DNA of 64,000 bases from Blattamonas nauphoetae (taxonomy: Eukaryota > Preaxostyla > Oxymonadida), in assembly GCA_033064195.1 (NCBI GenBank), contig JARBJD010000180.1, forward strand, positions 87,514-151,513, given 5' to 3'. A program made the translations under genes and the position numbers. Positions within the stretch are counted from its first letter, which is position 1. Every line of letters begins with the position of its first letter. The notes beneath the pieces were generated by a model. The model ran no database searches, was not told the origin of the DNA, and saw only the letters and a program-made list of their open reading frames with translations. Positions 33,001 through 42,500 of this stretch are shown here, piece by piece.

Positions 33001-33798
33001 CTCGTGTTCGATTTTGTTCCAGTTGGGACAAAGGGACATGACCTCACATCGGCTCTGTCACCTCGTCCGTATCAATGCTCGTCTGTGAACAACATCGGAC
33101 GTGTGCAGTGGATTGTGTCGTTTGAGACAGTCGAAGAATGCAACGCGGCAGCGAAGAATCTGACGCAAGTGTGGGAACTCCATCCGACGATTGAAGTTGG
33201 TTTCCGAGTCAACAAGAACACCTCCATTCCGATTCCTCGTCCGTCACAGCCAGAACCGTCACACACTCGTCCATCATCCTCAACAACACGACAACCCATC
33301 ACCCAGCCGAAACAATCCACCAGCTCGTCACCTCAACTACAGCCACCGAAACCAAAACAGGCTTCCAAAGACACTGGTCACTCTGATGAGGGACAAAAGA
33401 GGAACAAAGTGAAACTCGTGACACCGTCAACGAAATCAGTCCCAACACCAACAAGCTCAAAAGGAACGAAAACCAAACCAACTCCATCTACTCATCCGAA
33501 AGACGCACCCAAGCCACATCAAGAGATGCCTTCAGAAACGAGGAAGGGTGAGCATATTCTGTTTCTCACAAACATTTCAGATGAAGTGTCGAACGCCGAT
33601 CTGGTGTGGCTGTTGGGAGACATGAAGGGAATGCGAGTTGAAGAGAGGAACAGGAAGAATGGGAAGCGAGAAGCACTTATTCATTTCTTGGCGAAGAGGG
33701 ATTTGGAGTTGGGGATGAAGAGCACTCGCTCGAAGACGATTGGGTGGACAACATTCCGAATTGTGGATTCGTCTGAAGTTTGGGGGGTCTCCGTCTGA
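30097..33798 (+). CDS. Protein of eight RRM-like modules, about 1,230 aa
   Basis: Long single-exon frame built of eight degenerate modules of about 75 residues, each with a beta-strand opening, a loop with P-G, a helix and a second strand: HSILVRGLPVDGG; LCLIRVPSDNQTHQTWRVVF; QLFIANLPQGRGKGTILKAL; HDLVITHLPTGTQTKRLQTL; QLFLFNVPSHLSSIEVERSF; YQLIISHYPLGTKKVRIASA; HQLVFDFVPVGTKGHDLTSA; HILFLTNISDEVSNADLVWL. The recurrent second half is FxSxEExxxAxxNLExVWxLxPxI. This is the layout of RRM domains, but without clear RNP1 aromatics. Linkers are S/T/P/Q-rich, with PKKNEKKKKPTD between modules 4 and 5. The first residues (HVPAGIVGRDITSSL) are a relic of a module-7 copy. No ATG lies near the 5' end, the first in frame being at about 30318, so the start or an upstream exon is unknown. 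Confidence 0.72.
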   Translation, partial: DQSDPYQKPGHVPAGIVGRDITSSLLPNQDQCSSANTVGLTQPTPHDSPSAVIRHSILVRGLPVDGGVQLRQDFMSAMPEDVKRRTTNQKPEFLVQFSDVQGLERGKRRARELWGQSKTVTAHIFLSDTMIQQIVPIPSGSSMNAKQESKERKETQVSLPPSTTVDRHVLSVSGETPELMKTINALPSLLLPTIPIELTSLPIASLFSPFAPLCLIRVPSDNQTHQTWRVVFEHEEDAARGRDIVKQAKTLCGHPISVADDWETQLDQPTREICESDVFRIVRKTELNKSIAIPTIHTPQLFIANLPQGRGKGTILKALKVEDHTKFEVHNTILGKVFVSSFSDKTELKKALSHLENVWAIGENVCVGIGVDGVQLCRLEARKTGLLWMVVELGRLAFQQVRKMNKPPTVPTITATTPQPSQHHDLVITHLPTGTQTKRLQTLLGSSPPTKVKGLRSTKSSQNFVASFPNRASLLRAVEILQQTPELGPDVVFSFDPTDAGTGQVQPHNDIPTPQHSLPKTDIVSSTTLPSVTPPSATQPLPDHQTHLHPAQQNPTPKKNEKKKKPTDAIPLLPVTASPVPPSNSLCVPLSPPSVSFSSTLFNQRNQPPSSEKRQTGRQEEDENQNPLSHPKQTTHSLTNTDRTRLIHSAINTVPTAASKSAVLIPSDQLFLFNVPSHLSSIEVERSFREITPSCINVLISNQPQHILRFASVEECNRAAQNLESVWALDPAIQIAFLDKQNRLVSIPRPSPQRTLPSGPTEYPLVRQSSNPKVSVQPLSHTIQLSKGVPEPQHPTVSVTSSRSLSESHPYQLIISHYPLGTKKVRIASALEPHPPTSLECIPKRGVGQRFIASYSSDENLLCAVANLEKVWELGPDVKVSFAANGVEKELICRPQFQVEQRLINTSGINQTNSSSSIRASHVLEVTQQASSGIEKSKSQTQQSSVKTPSVAHAAPSVTPWTNKSHHQLVFDFVPVGTKGHDLTSALSPRPYQCSSVNNIGRVQWIVSFETVEECNAAAKNLTQVWELHPTIEVGFRVNKNTSIPIPRPSQPEPSHTRPSSSTTRQPITQPKQSTSSSPQLQPPKPKQASKDTGHSDEGQKRNKVKLVTPSTKSVPTPTSSKGTKTKPTPSTHPKDAPKPHQEMPSETRKGEHILFLTNISDEVSNADLVWLLGDMKGMRVEERNRKNGKREALIHFLAKRDLELGMKSTRSKTIGWTTFRIVDSSEVWGVSV
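32799..33242 (+). repeat. Direct duplicate, copy 2 (copy 1 at 28938-29390)
   Basis: Module 7 and its preceding linker, about 93 percent identical by eye to the segment in the upstream gene. A third, much decayed fragment is at about 30120-30210. Confidence 0.85.
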
Positions 33799-34159
33799 TG
33801 GAGACATTGTGATCTCCAAAATTGTGTCGAACGAAACATAAGACTCGAGAACCAGTCTGAAATGAATTTGAGATGAGTCTATCTGATTTATGTCGAGTTC
33901 GGTTATGTTTTGATCTTGTTTCTCTGATTTTTGTGAATGATCAAGCTCTTGAGTGGAATTCTCAGCCATCTTTTTGTCCGATCACATTTACATCTTCAAG
34001 AAGTTGTTTGAGAGCAAAAAATGATATTTATCGTTGATTAACCTGAAAGCAAACAGCAATCATTTCGACGATGACACCCTTCGCTTCCTCTTCCAACTTG
34101 GTGAGTGGAGAGAAACTTGAACGTGAAAATGGAGAATCCAACATCGAACGATAGAAGAA
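33799..34159. other. Intergenic, no gene seen
   Basis: Spacer between convergent genes: the RRM-like gene (+) and the ARM-SPRY gene (-). Only short frames. Confidence 0.45.
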
Positions 34160-36508
34160 TCAAAAATCAACTGCGATTTCGTCTGGAAGTTGTGTCGATT
34201 TCGTTTTCTCAACTTTACGAAACGATGTCACCTCAAACGCATCATTGGTGCCATAGAAAGAGATCTGAAAGAATGAGGAGAAGAGAATCAGACAGCGAGC
34301 TTGATTGAGGCAGGGATTCCTCGAGTGAACACCTTCGTCTGGACATTATTGACGAAGAAATGACAAGTGCGAGATTCCATGTCCACCTCCAACTCAACTT
34401 CGTCGCCTGTTTTGAACGCGACAGATCCATGAGTTGTTTGTGATTGTCCCTTGCGACACTTGAGCATCATTTTGCTTTCAGGTATGAGAGATGAGGATGA
34501 ACAGACCATGCAGGGCAGAAACTGAGAGAAGCTGGAGAAGATAGGAATGAAGAGAGGCACACTCTTGAACTGGCCAAGCCATTGATTATCGGGGAATGCT
34601 CCTTCTGTTTGTTCTGTTTCCGTTCCTCTTCCAACGTTTGGAGTGTCGATTCCAGACGACTTTCGAGTGCCTCTCGCTGCTCCTCCATCTTCTTCGACAA
34701 CTCGGCTCGAATCTCCTCCACATCCGACCCTCGCACACCCACCACTCCACTTCGACACCAGCTCGACTTCACTCCAAACACTTCCCCAAACACAACTCCA
34801 CACACACTCCCAGCCACCTGCCTCACTCCCACATCTTCCTCTCCATTCCACTCCTCGCCCTCTTCTTCTCCGTCCTCATTCTCTCTCTTCTTCTGACTTT
34901 TCTCTTCTTCCTCCTCTCCCCATCCACGCACCACTTTCGTCAAGCCCTCTCGAACAATTCCAATTCCTCGCAGGCATCGACTCACAAAATCTGTGCCTCC
35001 TTTGTCCTCTCTCGCCCACTTCACACTCCCCAGTGCCCTCACCTCCCACGCTGACAGCGACACACACGACAATGGATCAGCGAACGATCCTGAAGGCTGG
35101 TCATGGCTTGAACGCTCCATTTGATGTTCATCGATTTCGGTTTCTTCTGAATTCTTGGATGGAGTGGGCGATGGGCTTGATTTTCCAGTTTTTCTGCGTT
35201 TTGTGGCTTCTTCTCGCACAACCGCCAATTTCAGTCCAACTCCAATTTCTCCGAGTGCAACCACAATCGCACGTCGAACATGCGCGTTCGGGTGTGTTCG
35301 AACTGACGAAACAAGCGATTCCAGGATTCCACTCTGCAGAAACAGTTCCATTTCGGGTGGCGAAGAGAGACGATGAGTGATCAGACTTAATGAGAATTAG
35401 ACGAGGAGAGGTTGAAGAGGAGATGGAATGAAAAAGGATGAATTACTGACCCAATTGTCGCAATTACGGGCTCTGAGATCCGGTTGTCTGAATTCTGAAG
35501 AAAAAGAGAGAAGATGAGTTGAAGAATGATGATATAAGAGAGGGAGATAAGGTCGGAAAAAGAAGGAAAGGAGAAAAAGCGATAAGGAATGTACAAACTT
35601 GAGAAAGGGCCAGGAGCGACGGAAAATGCTTGGAAAGAGATCCAGTCTCGTCATTCGAGATCAAGGCGAGAACAGCGTCAAACAGGACTTGAAATACCAC
35701 CTACACATCAAAAATCAGATCAGAGGATGATTTTTTAAGAATTGAAAGAAAAGGGACAGAAGGAGGGGACAAGAGAACAAAACGAGATTCGAACTTAGCA
35801 AAATGAGGGAAATCAAATTTCGAACGCAGACCCGAACTTCCACACAGAGCCTTAGGCCCAGTTGATGACCCAAAATAGGAAGAATTCTGCCTTCCATCAG
35901 AGCTATCCCAACTCCTTTCTTGTTTCCTGAATCTGATCTCAAAAAAAGATGTAATCAATCCTCAAGAAAGATTTCATAATATCCGTTCAGAAATACAAAT
36001 ATCCTTCCAATATGGCCTTACTAAAGATCATTTGATCCAACAGAACGAAAGCTGTGGGATAACAACTTCGTCTTTGCTTCTCGCCCACTCTACAAACCGT
36101 TCAGACACAGATTCACAAGCTCCTTTGCGATTTCAACTCGTATCTCCTTCGATTCTGTTTCGAGTTTTCGTATTTTTTCAAAAAGCTCCTCCTTTTCTTC
36201 GTTCGGTTTCTGGACAATTAAAGGAATTCAAATCAATGAACGGCAACTAAAGTTCACACAATCACACTTCTATCCGTCGTAGGGATGATGGTTGATGAGC
36301 TATCAGGATTTGACAACATGGAGTCGATTCGAGATGACTTGAGAACTTTGTTGAGGTTCGATCGAAGTTTGTTCACCCACCACACCTCTATGAGACAACA
36401 ACAAAAGAGCGAGGAGGACTCATCGCCTACATTAAACCGCTCGAAGAGGAGATACACGAGAGTACCAATTTCCTTGAGAGAATGTGTGGTGAAAATCAGT
36501 GTATTGAT
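34160..36508 (-). CDS. ARM-repeat, coiled-coil and SPRY-like protein, multi-exon
   Basis: Minus-strand gene with at least eight exons by hand splicing. From 5' to 3': LKEIGTLVYLLFERFNVGDE (about 36470-36280); a coiled coil EEKEELFEKIRKLETESKEI; ELVNLCLN; ARM-like MEGRILPILGHQLGLRLCV; VLFDAVLALISNDETGSL; ILESLVSSVRTHPNAHVRRA followed by IVVALGEIG, typical of an ARM/HEAT unit; an acidic/basic linker (GEEEEEKSQKKREN); a second coiled coil EEIRAELSKKMEEQREALES; and a C-terminal SPRY-like segment, VAFKTGDEVELEVDMESRTC with HFFVNNVQ, IPASIKLAISFYG and FEVTSFRKV. The last intron is 29 nt (34265-34293). The start codon was not located; the open 5' exon ends at an acceptor-like CTCTCAAG near 36490. 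Probably a scaffold or adaptor protein, possibly related to oxymonad ARM-SPRY families. Confidence 0.65.
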
Positions 36509-36510
36509 TT

Positions 36511-36862
36511 GAAGTGAAATGAAAAACGAAACGAAGTTGTGATGGCAATCAGAAGATTACTGTGCCCACACCACGAAACTGTGAAGGAGAGTAAAGATAG
36601 GTCTTTAAGAACAATTCGTCCAAAATGAAAGAGAGGGAATCATGATCAATGAAGAAAAGTGAGCGAAACGGAGAACCAGGAAAAGTTGGAAACAAAAGCA
36701 CGAACGCAACTAAGATTTAGTCAACCCGAAAGTGGTCGTGAACTGTGGGAATCAGCACAGTGTGAGACAGAAACGAACAAAAAGTGAAAAGAATGAACAG
36801 AATGTGAAGATGAGAAAGAGATTCCGAAGAGAGCCGATAGAGAGTGAAGCAGACTGAAGAGG
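36511..36862. other. Intergenic, no gene seen
   Basis: Between the probable 5' end of the ARM-SPRY gene and the stop of the beta-helix receptor gene. It should contain the first exon and promoter of the former. Not resolved. Confidence 0.4.
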
Positions 36863-38895
36863 TCATCGGTGTCCGACTTGTGCAGGGAAGGTGGGTGGAT
36901 GAGGAGGAAGATGGGGATTGACAGAGTGACGAGGATGAGTAGACGGATTCCGTGCTGGATCTTGAAGAGAAGAAAGATCAGTGGGAGGATGTTGGGGAGA
37001 GTGTTGCGGGGGAGAGTCAGAGGGAAGGAGAAACGCATTGCAATTGACGAGATCGACCCTCATCTTTTCAGTTTCTTCCTCATTCTTGTTCAATGAGATG
37101 ACTCGTTCAAGCACGTTCATCAGTGTTGGTCGCTTCTCAGGGTCAATCGAAAGACATTCTGTCACCAACTCTGCCATCCCTTCTCGAACACGATCCATCC
37201 GAGGAACGATCCCACTTCCCAACTGTCGCTGAGCATTGATCCCATCAACCTCTCCAAACGGTATCTGTCCCGTCTCAATCTCCCACAACATCAGGCCAAG
37301 CCGAAAAACCGTCCCATGAACTCGGTCAATCACTGGCTTCCCATCTGCCACTTCAGGAGGAACCCATCGCTGTCCCTCGTCTTCTACCTGTTTCGCAAGC
37401 GACTCGACTGTTTGGTACGTCGTGTGTGGTTGGATATTGACGACTTGGCTAGCCTCTTTTCTGAAGAACATTTCGTCTTTCTCATCAAACAGAACCCAGT
37501 GTGACGTCAACCGAGAAAGGATCTCAGCTGTCGGATGAACTCGAACAATCAGCGCAAGCGCTTCTGAAACTCTCTTCTGAATCCTTCCTCGCTCAACTGT
37601 CGTCATCGTCTTCCTCTCTTTGTGCAGTCGCGAGTAGAGTGTTTCCCGAACTTGCACCGTCGTTTCAGGCATCGTCTCCGATCCACATCGAATTGCGAGC
37701 ACAACCTCAGCTGGATGATTTCCAGTCTCTTCGCCGTTCAGTGGAATGAAGTCTTCTTTTGGGATTTCGTGTTGTTCAGTCTCGTCGGCATTGTTTGAGA
37801 ATGAATCACGCAGATTACTTTCAATGATTGCATTCTGACTCCCATTTCGCCACATGTCTTCAGGATCCTCCATCTTTATCTCAACCTCATCAATTTCTTC
37901 CATCTGCTTCGTTTCCGTTTCTTTCTGAGTCTTTGCTTTCCTTCGACGAACAAGAACACACAACACAATCACCAGAATCACAATCCCAACAATCACTCCT
38001 CCAACAACAGGAAGAATCCACTTCATCGAGTTCAGTGCTTGTGCCTTCCTTTCTGCGGAGCCACTCACTTTCATCACAAACCATCCTGATGTCCGTTCTC
38101 CATTCCCATACAGAACTCGACCTCTCCATTCCTCTTCCATCGAAAGCTTTGACAGATGATCCGATCGAGACAGCGAGAAGACGATTGATGTTTCGTTCCA
38201 TTTTGTCGTTGAGATCAACGACAGATCAACTTGAGCATATTTTGAGTCAGATTGCGCTTCAAACACTTCAAAGAAGAGACCACACGGAATCAGTTCTGTT
38301 CCAACAAGGCTCACGTTGAAGGACGACTTGGCTTTGTCTGTTTTCGAGGTGCAGTCACTGCTTGTCAATGATGGCACGAAGAACGGCGAGTTGGGGTTGA
38401 TCACACTCCCACTCACAACACAATCCGACGACGCGGAGATCCAAGCTGAGGAACCTTCTTTCGATCCATCTCCGCCATTCAAGCTCTTAATCGTCACATG
38501 ACTTCCATTTTCACAGCGAATGTTGCGGTGGGTGGATGGGAAATCAGAATTCTTCGCCGAGTTGTCTTGGAAGGCCGATGTCGAGATGGAAACTGATCCT
38601 CCAGACACAAACAACGCTCCATCGCGAAGATCTGAGAACTCGCTTGAATGGATGTCAACTGAGCAATTCTCAAACGAAAGAAGACCACTCTCCCACAAAC
38701 ACACATCATCGCTGTTTCCTCTTTCAGCCACATCCATCCCATGAAACAATGACGAACTGATCGAAATGTTCGATTCTCCATTCACTCCTGACAACAACGT
38801 TGATCCAGCCCAATCTGTGATTTTCAAGTTCGACAGATCCGCTGAGGAGAACGACGACAGAAAGAGAAGAGGCGATGAAGAGACGATCGAGCTGA
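36863..38895 (-). CDS. 3' part of beta-helix receptor: membrane span and pseudokinase
   Basis: C-terminal section of the gene that starts at 48666, separated from it by the element at 38898-39534. It begins with the last beta-helix rungs (ISSSLFHGMDVAERGN, DGALFVSGGSVSISTSAF), then a membrane span WILPVVGGVIVGIVILVIVL followed by a basic stop-transfer RRRKAK, an acidic juxtamembrane stretch, and a kinase-like domain. The kinase-like part keeps RWVPPEVADGKPV, FRLGLMLWEIETGQIPFGEV, DGINAQRQLGSG and ECLSIDPEKRPTLMNVLERV. The catalytic HRD is replaced by HPTAEILSRL, and no DFG is visible, so it is a pseudokinase. It ends with a proline-rich tail. Likely a plasma-membrane receptor-like protein signalling through docking. 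Confidence 0.78.
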
Positions 38896-38897
38896 TA

Positions 38898-39534
38898 GTG
38901 GTGTTAGAAACCCGCTCTGGTTCATAAACCCGCAACCAGCGTGATAAAACCGCCACTTCATTTTTGATTGATCATTCATTTCTAGTTGTCTCAACTGAAG
39001 GTCTTGAGAAGTTTGCTGGAAAAAGTGAAGAAGAAAAACACGTCTTTGAAAAGCGACATTGAAATCAATGGGTCAAGATTCAAACCAAAATCGATGTTTC
39101 ACTAGACAGGACTCGAGAAATGACAGTCAACCAAAGAACTTGTTTCAACACACAATTCCAACGCTTCATCAATTTCACTCGACCATACTTCTTGAAATTC
39201 TGTCGATCTCAACTTTCTCATCCGATCTTCCTTTGAATCAAAGTTTCACGAAGTCAAACCACCGATCCAACGTTCATTTGACGTTCACAACAACCGATTC
39301 AACAAGAAAATACAAACGAGGAGGGATATGATGACAATGCCGAGTCTCGAGAAAGATCAGTTTCAATTGCGTCACTTCACGAGTGCTTTCGATAGATTTT
39401 TTCAAAAATGTGAGAAAAATAGAGGATAATGTGAATAAATGGTGAAAGAGTGAGATTATGATGAAGATCGTTCGGTTGCGGTTTTTTGGACTCCCGTTGC
39501 GGGTTTCTGAACGCGGGCGGGTTTCTAACACCAC
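38898..39534. mobile_element. TA-flanked inverted-repeat element, 637 bp, MITE
   Basis: Perfect 18-bp terminal inverted repeats GTGGTGTTAGAAACCCGC at 38898-38915 and 39517-39534, extended inward by an imperfect repeat (GTTCATAAACCCGCAAC versus GTTCAGAAACCCGCAAC) to about 40 bp. TA flanks both ends (38896-38897 and 39535-39536), as for Tc1/mariner-type insertions. No transposase frame. The inner sequence is unrelated to the 26-27 kb element. It splits the beta-helix receptor gene. Removing it to one TA leaves the two host frames one base out of register, but a GT-AG intron spanning the element would restore frame. Confidence 0.85.
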
Positions 39535-42500
39535 TATGATTCGAGTGTGAGAAATCGACAATCGACCCTTGCTCAATCGAACAAGCGAACAATTCTTCGA
39601 ACAAGAACATGAAATGTTCACTTTTGACAGTTCAAGTGATCCTCCCAAGTTCTCAAACACTCCACTATCTGATCCAAGCAATGACCCATCCAGATCAATC
39701 GAAAGCGAGCTGATCGAAACAGAATCAAGTTCGTCATTCTCGCCATTCACAATCTGGCCTCCTCCAACAACCAACAATCTTCCTGCTTCACGATATCCAC
39801 AAACAGAAACATCAAATCCATCCACCATCATCCCACTCTCAAGTGATCCATTCCCAACAATCACAATCGATCGTTCCTGAGTCAATGAGAATCCTCCATC
39901 CACTGTCTTGCACGCCACTTTCATGTTTCCACAAAGAACATGGTCTTCACTCATTTCTGACGTCAAAACAAACATCTCAGAGCCCCGAGGATAGAATTCG
40001 TAAAGCAGCGAATATCCAACCATCTCCTCCACTTCGTCCTCTCCTCCAACTACACCCTCCCGCGAGACAAGAACTCCACTTCGAGGTGATGACAAATCGA
40101 ATGTTCCTTCCCAATCCGACTCTTTCTCAACTCGTCCTTCTTCTCCTCGCAGAAACACCCACCAAGCAACTCCATCACACACACAATTCAAGAATCTCGT
40201 CGATTGCACACGAACAACATGGTCGGGAGAAGGCGACGCTGAGAGAACACTTGGTCCATTCGACGATCGACGGATCGATTCAAAACGACATCCAACAATC
40301 TCAACTCCGCTCAATGTGTCAAGCAGAGCACAAGATGTCTCGATGTCAGACACATTCACTTCTTCCATCTTCAACAACCCTTCGTTTATCCTGATCAGAG
40401 GAGAGAGAAGTGTCAGTGTGGTTGAGAATGAGCACGATCTAACAATCAGAGTGGAGTCCGATGAGGAAAACAGAGGATCTTCGGAACTTCTCGAAGAAAG
40501 GGAGAATGAGAGCGACGAGAGAGTCAATGATGTTTCAGGTGCTCCAACTTTCGACACAACGAACGAACCAGCATTCGAGAAGATCATTGAAGAAGACGAT
40601 TTCATTCCAGAAAAGGTGAGTGTTCCATTCAGTTTGATCTCATTCTCAACAAACACAGAGTCAACAATCTTCATCCATTCAATCGACCCTGAATTCATTC
40701 GATCCAAACCAAACTCCACTGTTCGACAGAAAAGATGAAAATGACCACATTTCGTGAACTCCCATCCACTCTTGTCAACCTCAACACTTTCTGAGATCGG
40801 AATCAGATACGGAAGGAGAGAGCTGTTCACTCCTGTCTGTCTGTCCAACACCCAGACTGACCATTCGTTCGACAAATCCACACTTCCTTCCCATTTCGAT
40901 TCTGTGATCAATGTGTCAAGTCCACGCCCAACAACCAACACATTCATCGTCTTCTCTTCCGAATTCGCTGAACACTCCTCGAAGATCAATTTGGTCATCG
41001 AATAGTCGAATGTTGGTGTCGATGTTTCGTTCTTCAGTTCCATCCACACACAATTCGCTTGCCCACTGCACCGACACCATTTGAATGTGTTTTTGTCCAG
41101 TCGGAACTTCGCCTGATCACCCACTCTCCCAACCACAACTCCTCCCAACTCATCCGACGATGTGATTGAAGAGAACAACGATTTCACAATCACCAGACCC
41201 GCTTCTTCTCCAACACGGATCACACTTCCCCCAAGTGTGTTTGTTCCAGTTTGGCTCACCAAGCATTCATCCATGTTTAGACTTTTGTCAACCACGTCGA
41301 AGAGATGGGTGTGCTCAAATGCCGACGCGATGCACAGATTGGTCTGTGTGAAGGAGACATCTTCAGTGATTGTGAAGAGCCCATCTTTTCTTCTATTGCA
41401 TTCAACTCCACCGACATTCATCACGTGATCGTTCCCAACTACATTCAGCGGTTTCGACAATTCCATTTCTTCTGAATGCACGATGTCTCCATCCAGAATC
41501 ACTTTGAGGGAAGAATGAGCAGCCATGCGAGTCCAAAGAGTGGGCAGAGTTTGGCATGGGTATTCTCTAAATCCACAGACACTCACATCACACGACAATC
41601 CACTCACATGACCTTCCGAGCCTAGAGCAGACAAATACAGAAACAGAGGAACCACTTTCGAATAAGTTCCTTCTTTCCCAACAAAAGACCGAATCGTCGA
41701 CGAATCTTTCTGCCACACGAGTGTGAGCGAAGATTCAATCATCTCTTTCCCGAGAGATGGATGGCGAATCACAATGAAATCCGAGCCTGTTGATGGTGAG
41801 AGACACGAATCAATGACAGTCGATCCCGAGAGGGTGAATGTTGCTAAAAGTGATAATGAAATGTCAAGAACACCAGAACCAGACGACGATGTGCTCTTGC
41901 AGTTCGTGAAAAAGCACGAATCGATGGAGAGAGAGGACAAGTCAGTGACCGTCGCGGAGACAACAGATCCCGAACAGGAGGATGTAAACGAGTCGAATGA
42001 GCACGATGAGATGACAAGCGAAGCACCAGACGACACAGAAATGAACGAGGTCGACGAGGAGAGAATGGACGAGACAAAGTCGATCTTGGTGAGAATGAGC
42101 TGTCCAGTTCCAAGTCGGAAACAGCCATTCGAAGAGACTGGCACTTGTTGAGACGTAAGCTCTCCAGTGAAGGTCAGGCTGAACTCGCTGACGGTCAGAG
42201 ATGGGGTGAGAGAGGTGGTGTTTCGAATGAAGAGTGTCACACTCGAGTCTTTCGGAACAGCTCGCGCAAGACCTTTCTCAATCGACGAACAACTCACTCC
42301 AAAATGGCCACAGAAAGCAATCTCTGATCCACCAATCTCATCCACTTCAACTTCATCCTCAATCGTCACAAGATAAACAAGAAGAGACGAGTTCACTCCA
42401 CTCTCACTGTCCACTCCCCAAAACATGTTTGGATCTGTTGTTCTTGAAACTTCGGGAAATCGGTTGGTGTCGATCGATGATTCGAAGAAAGAGCCAGAAA

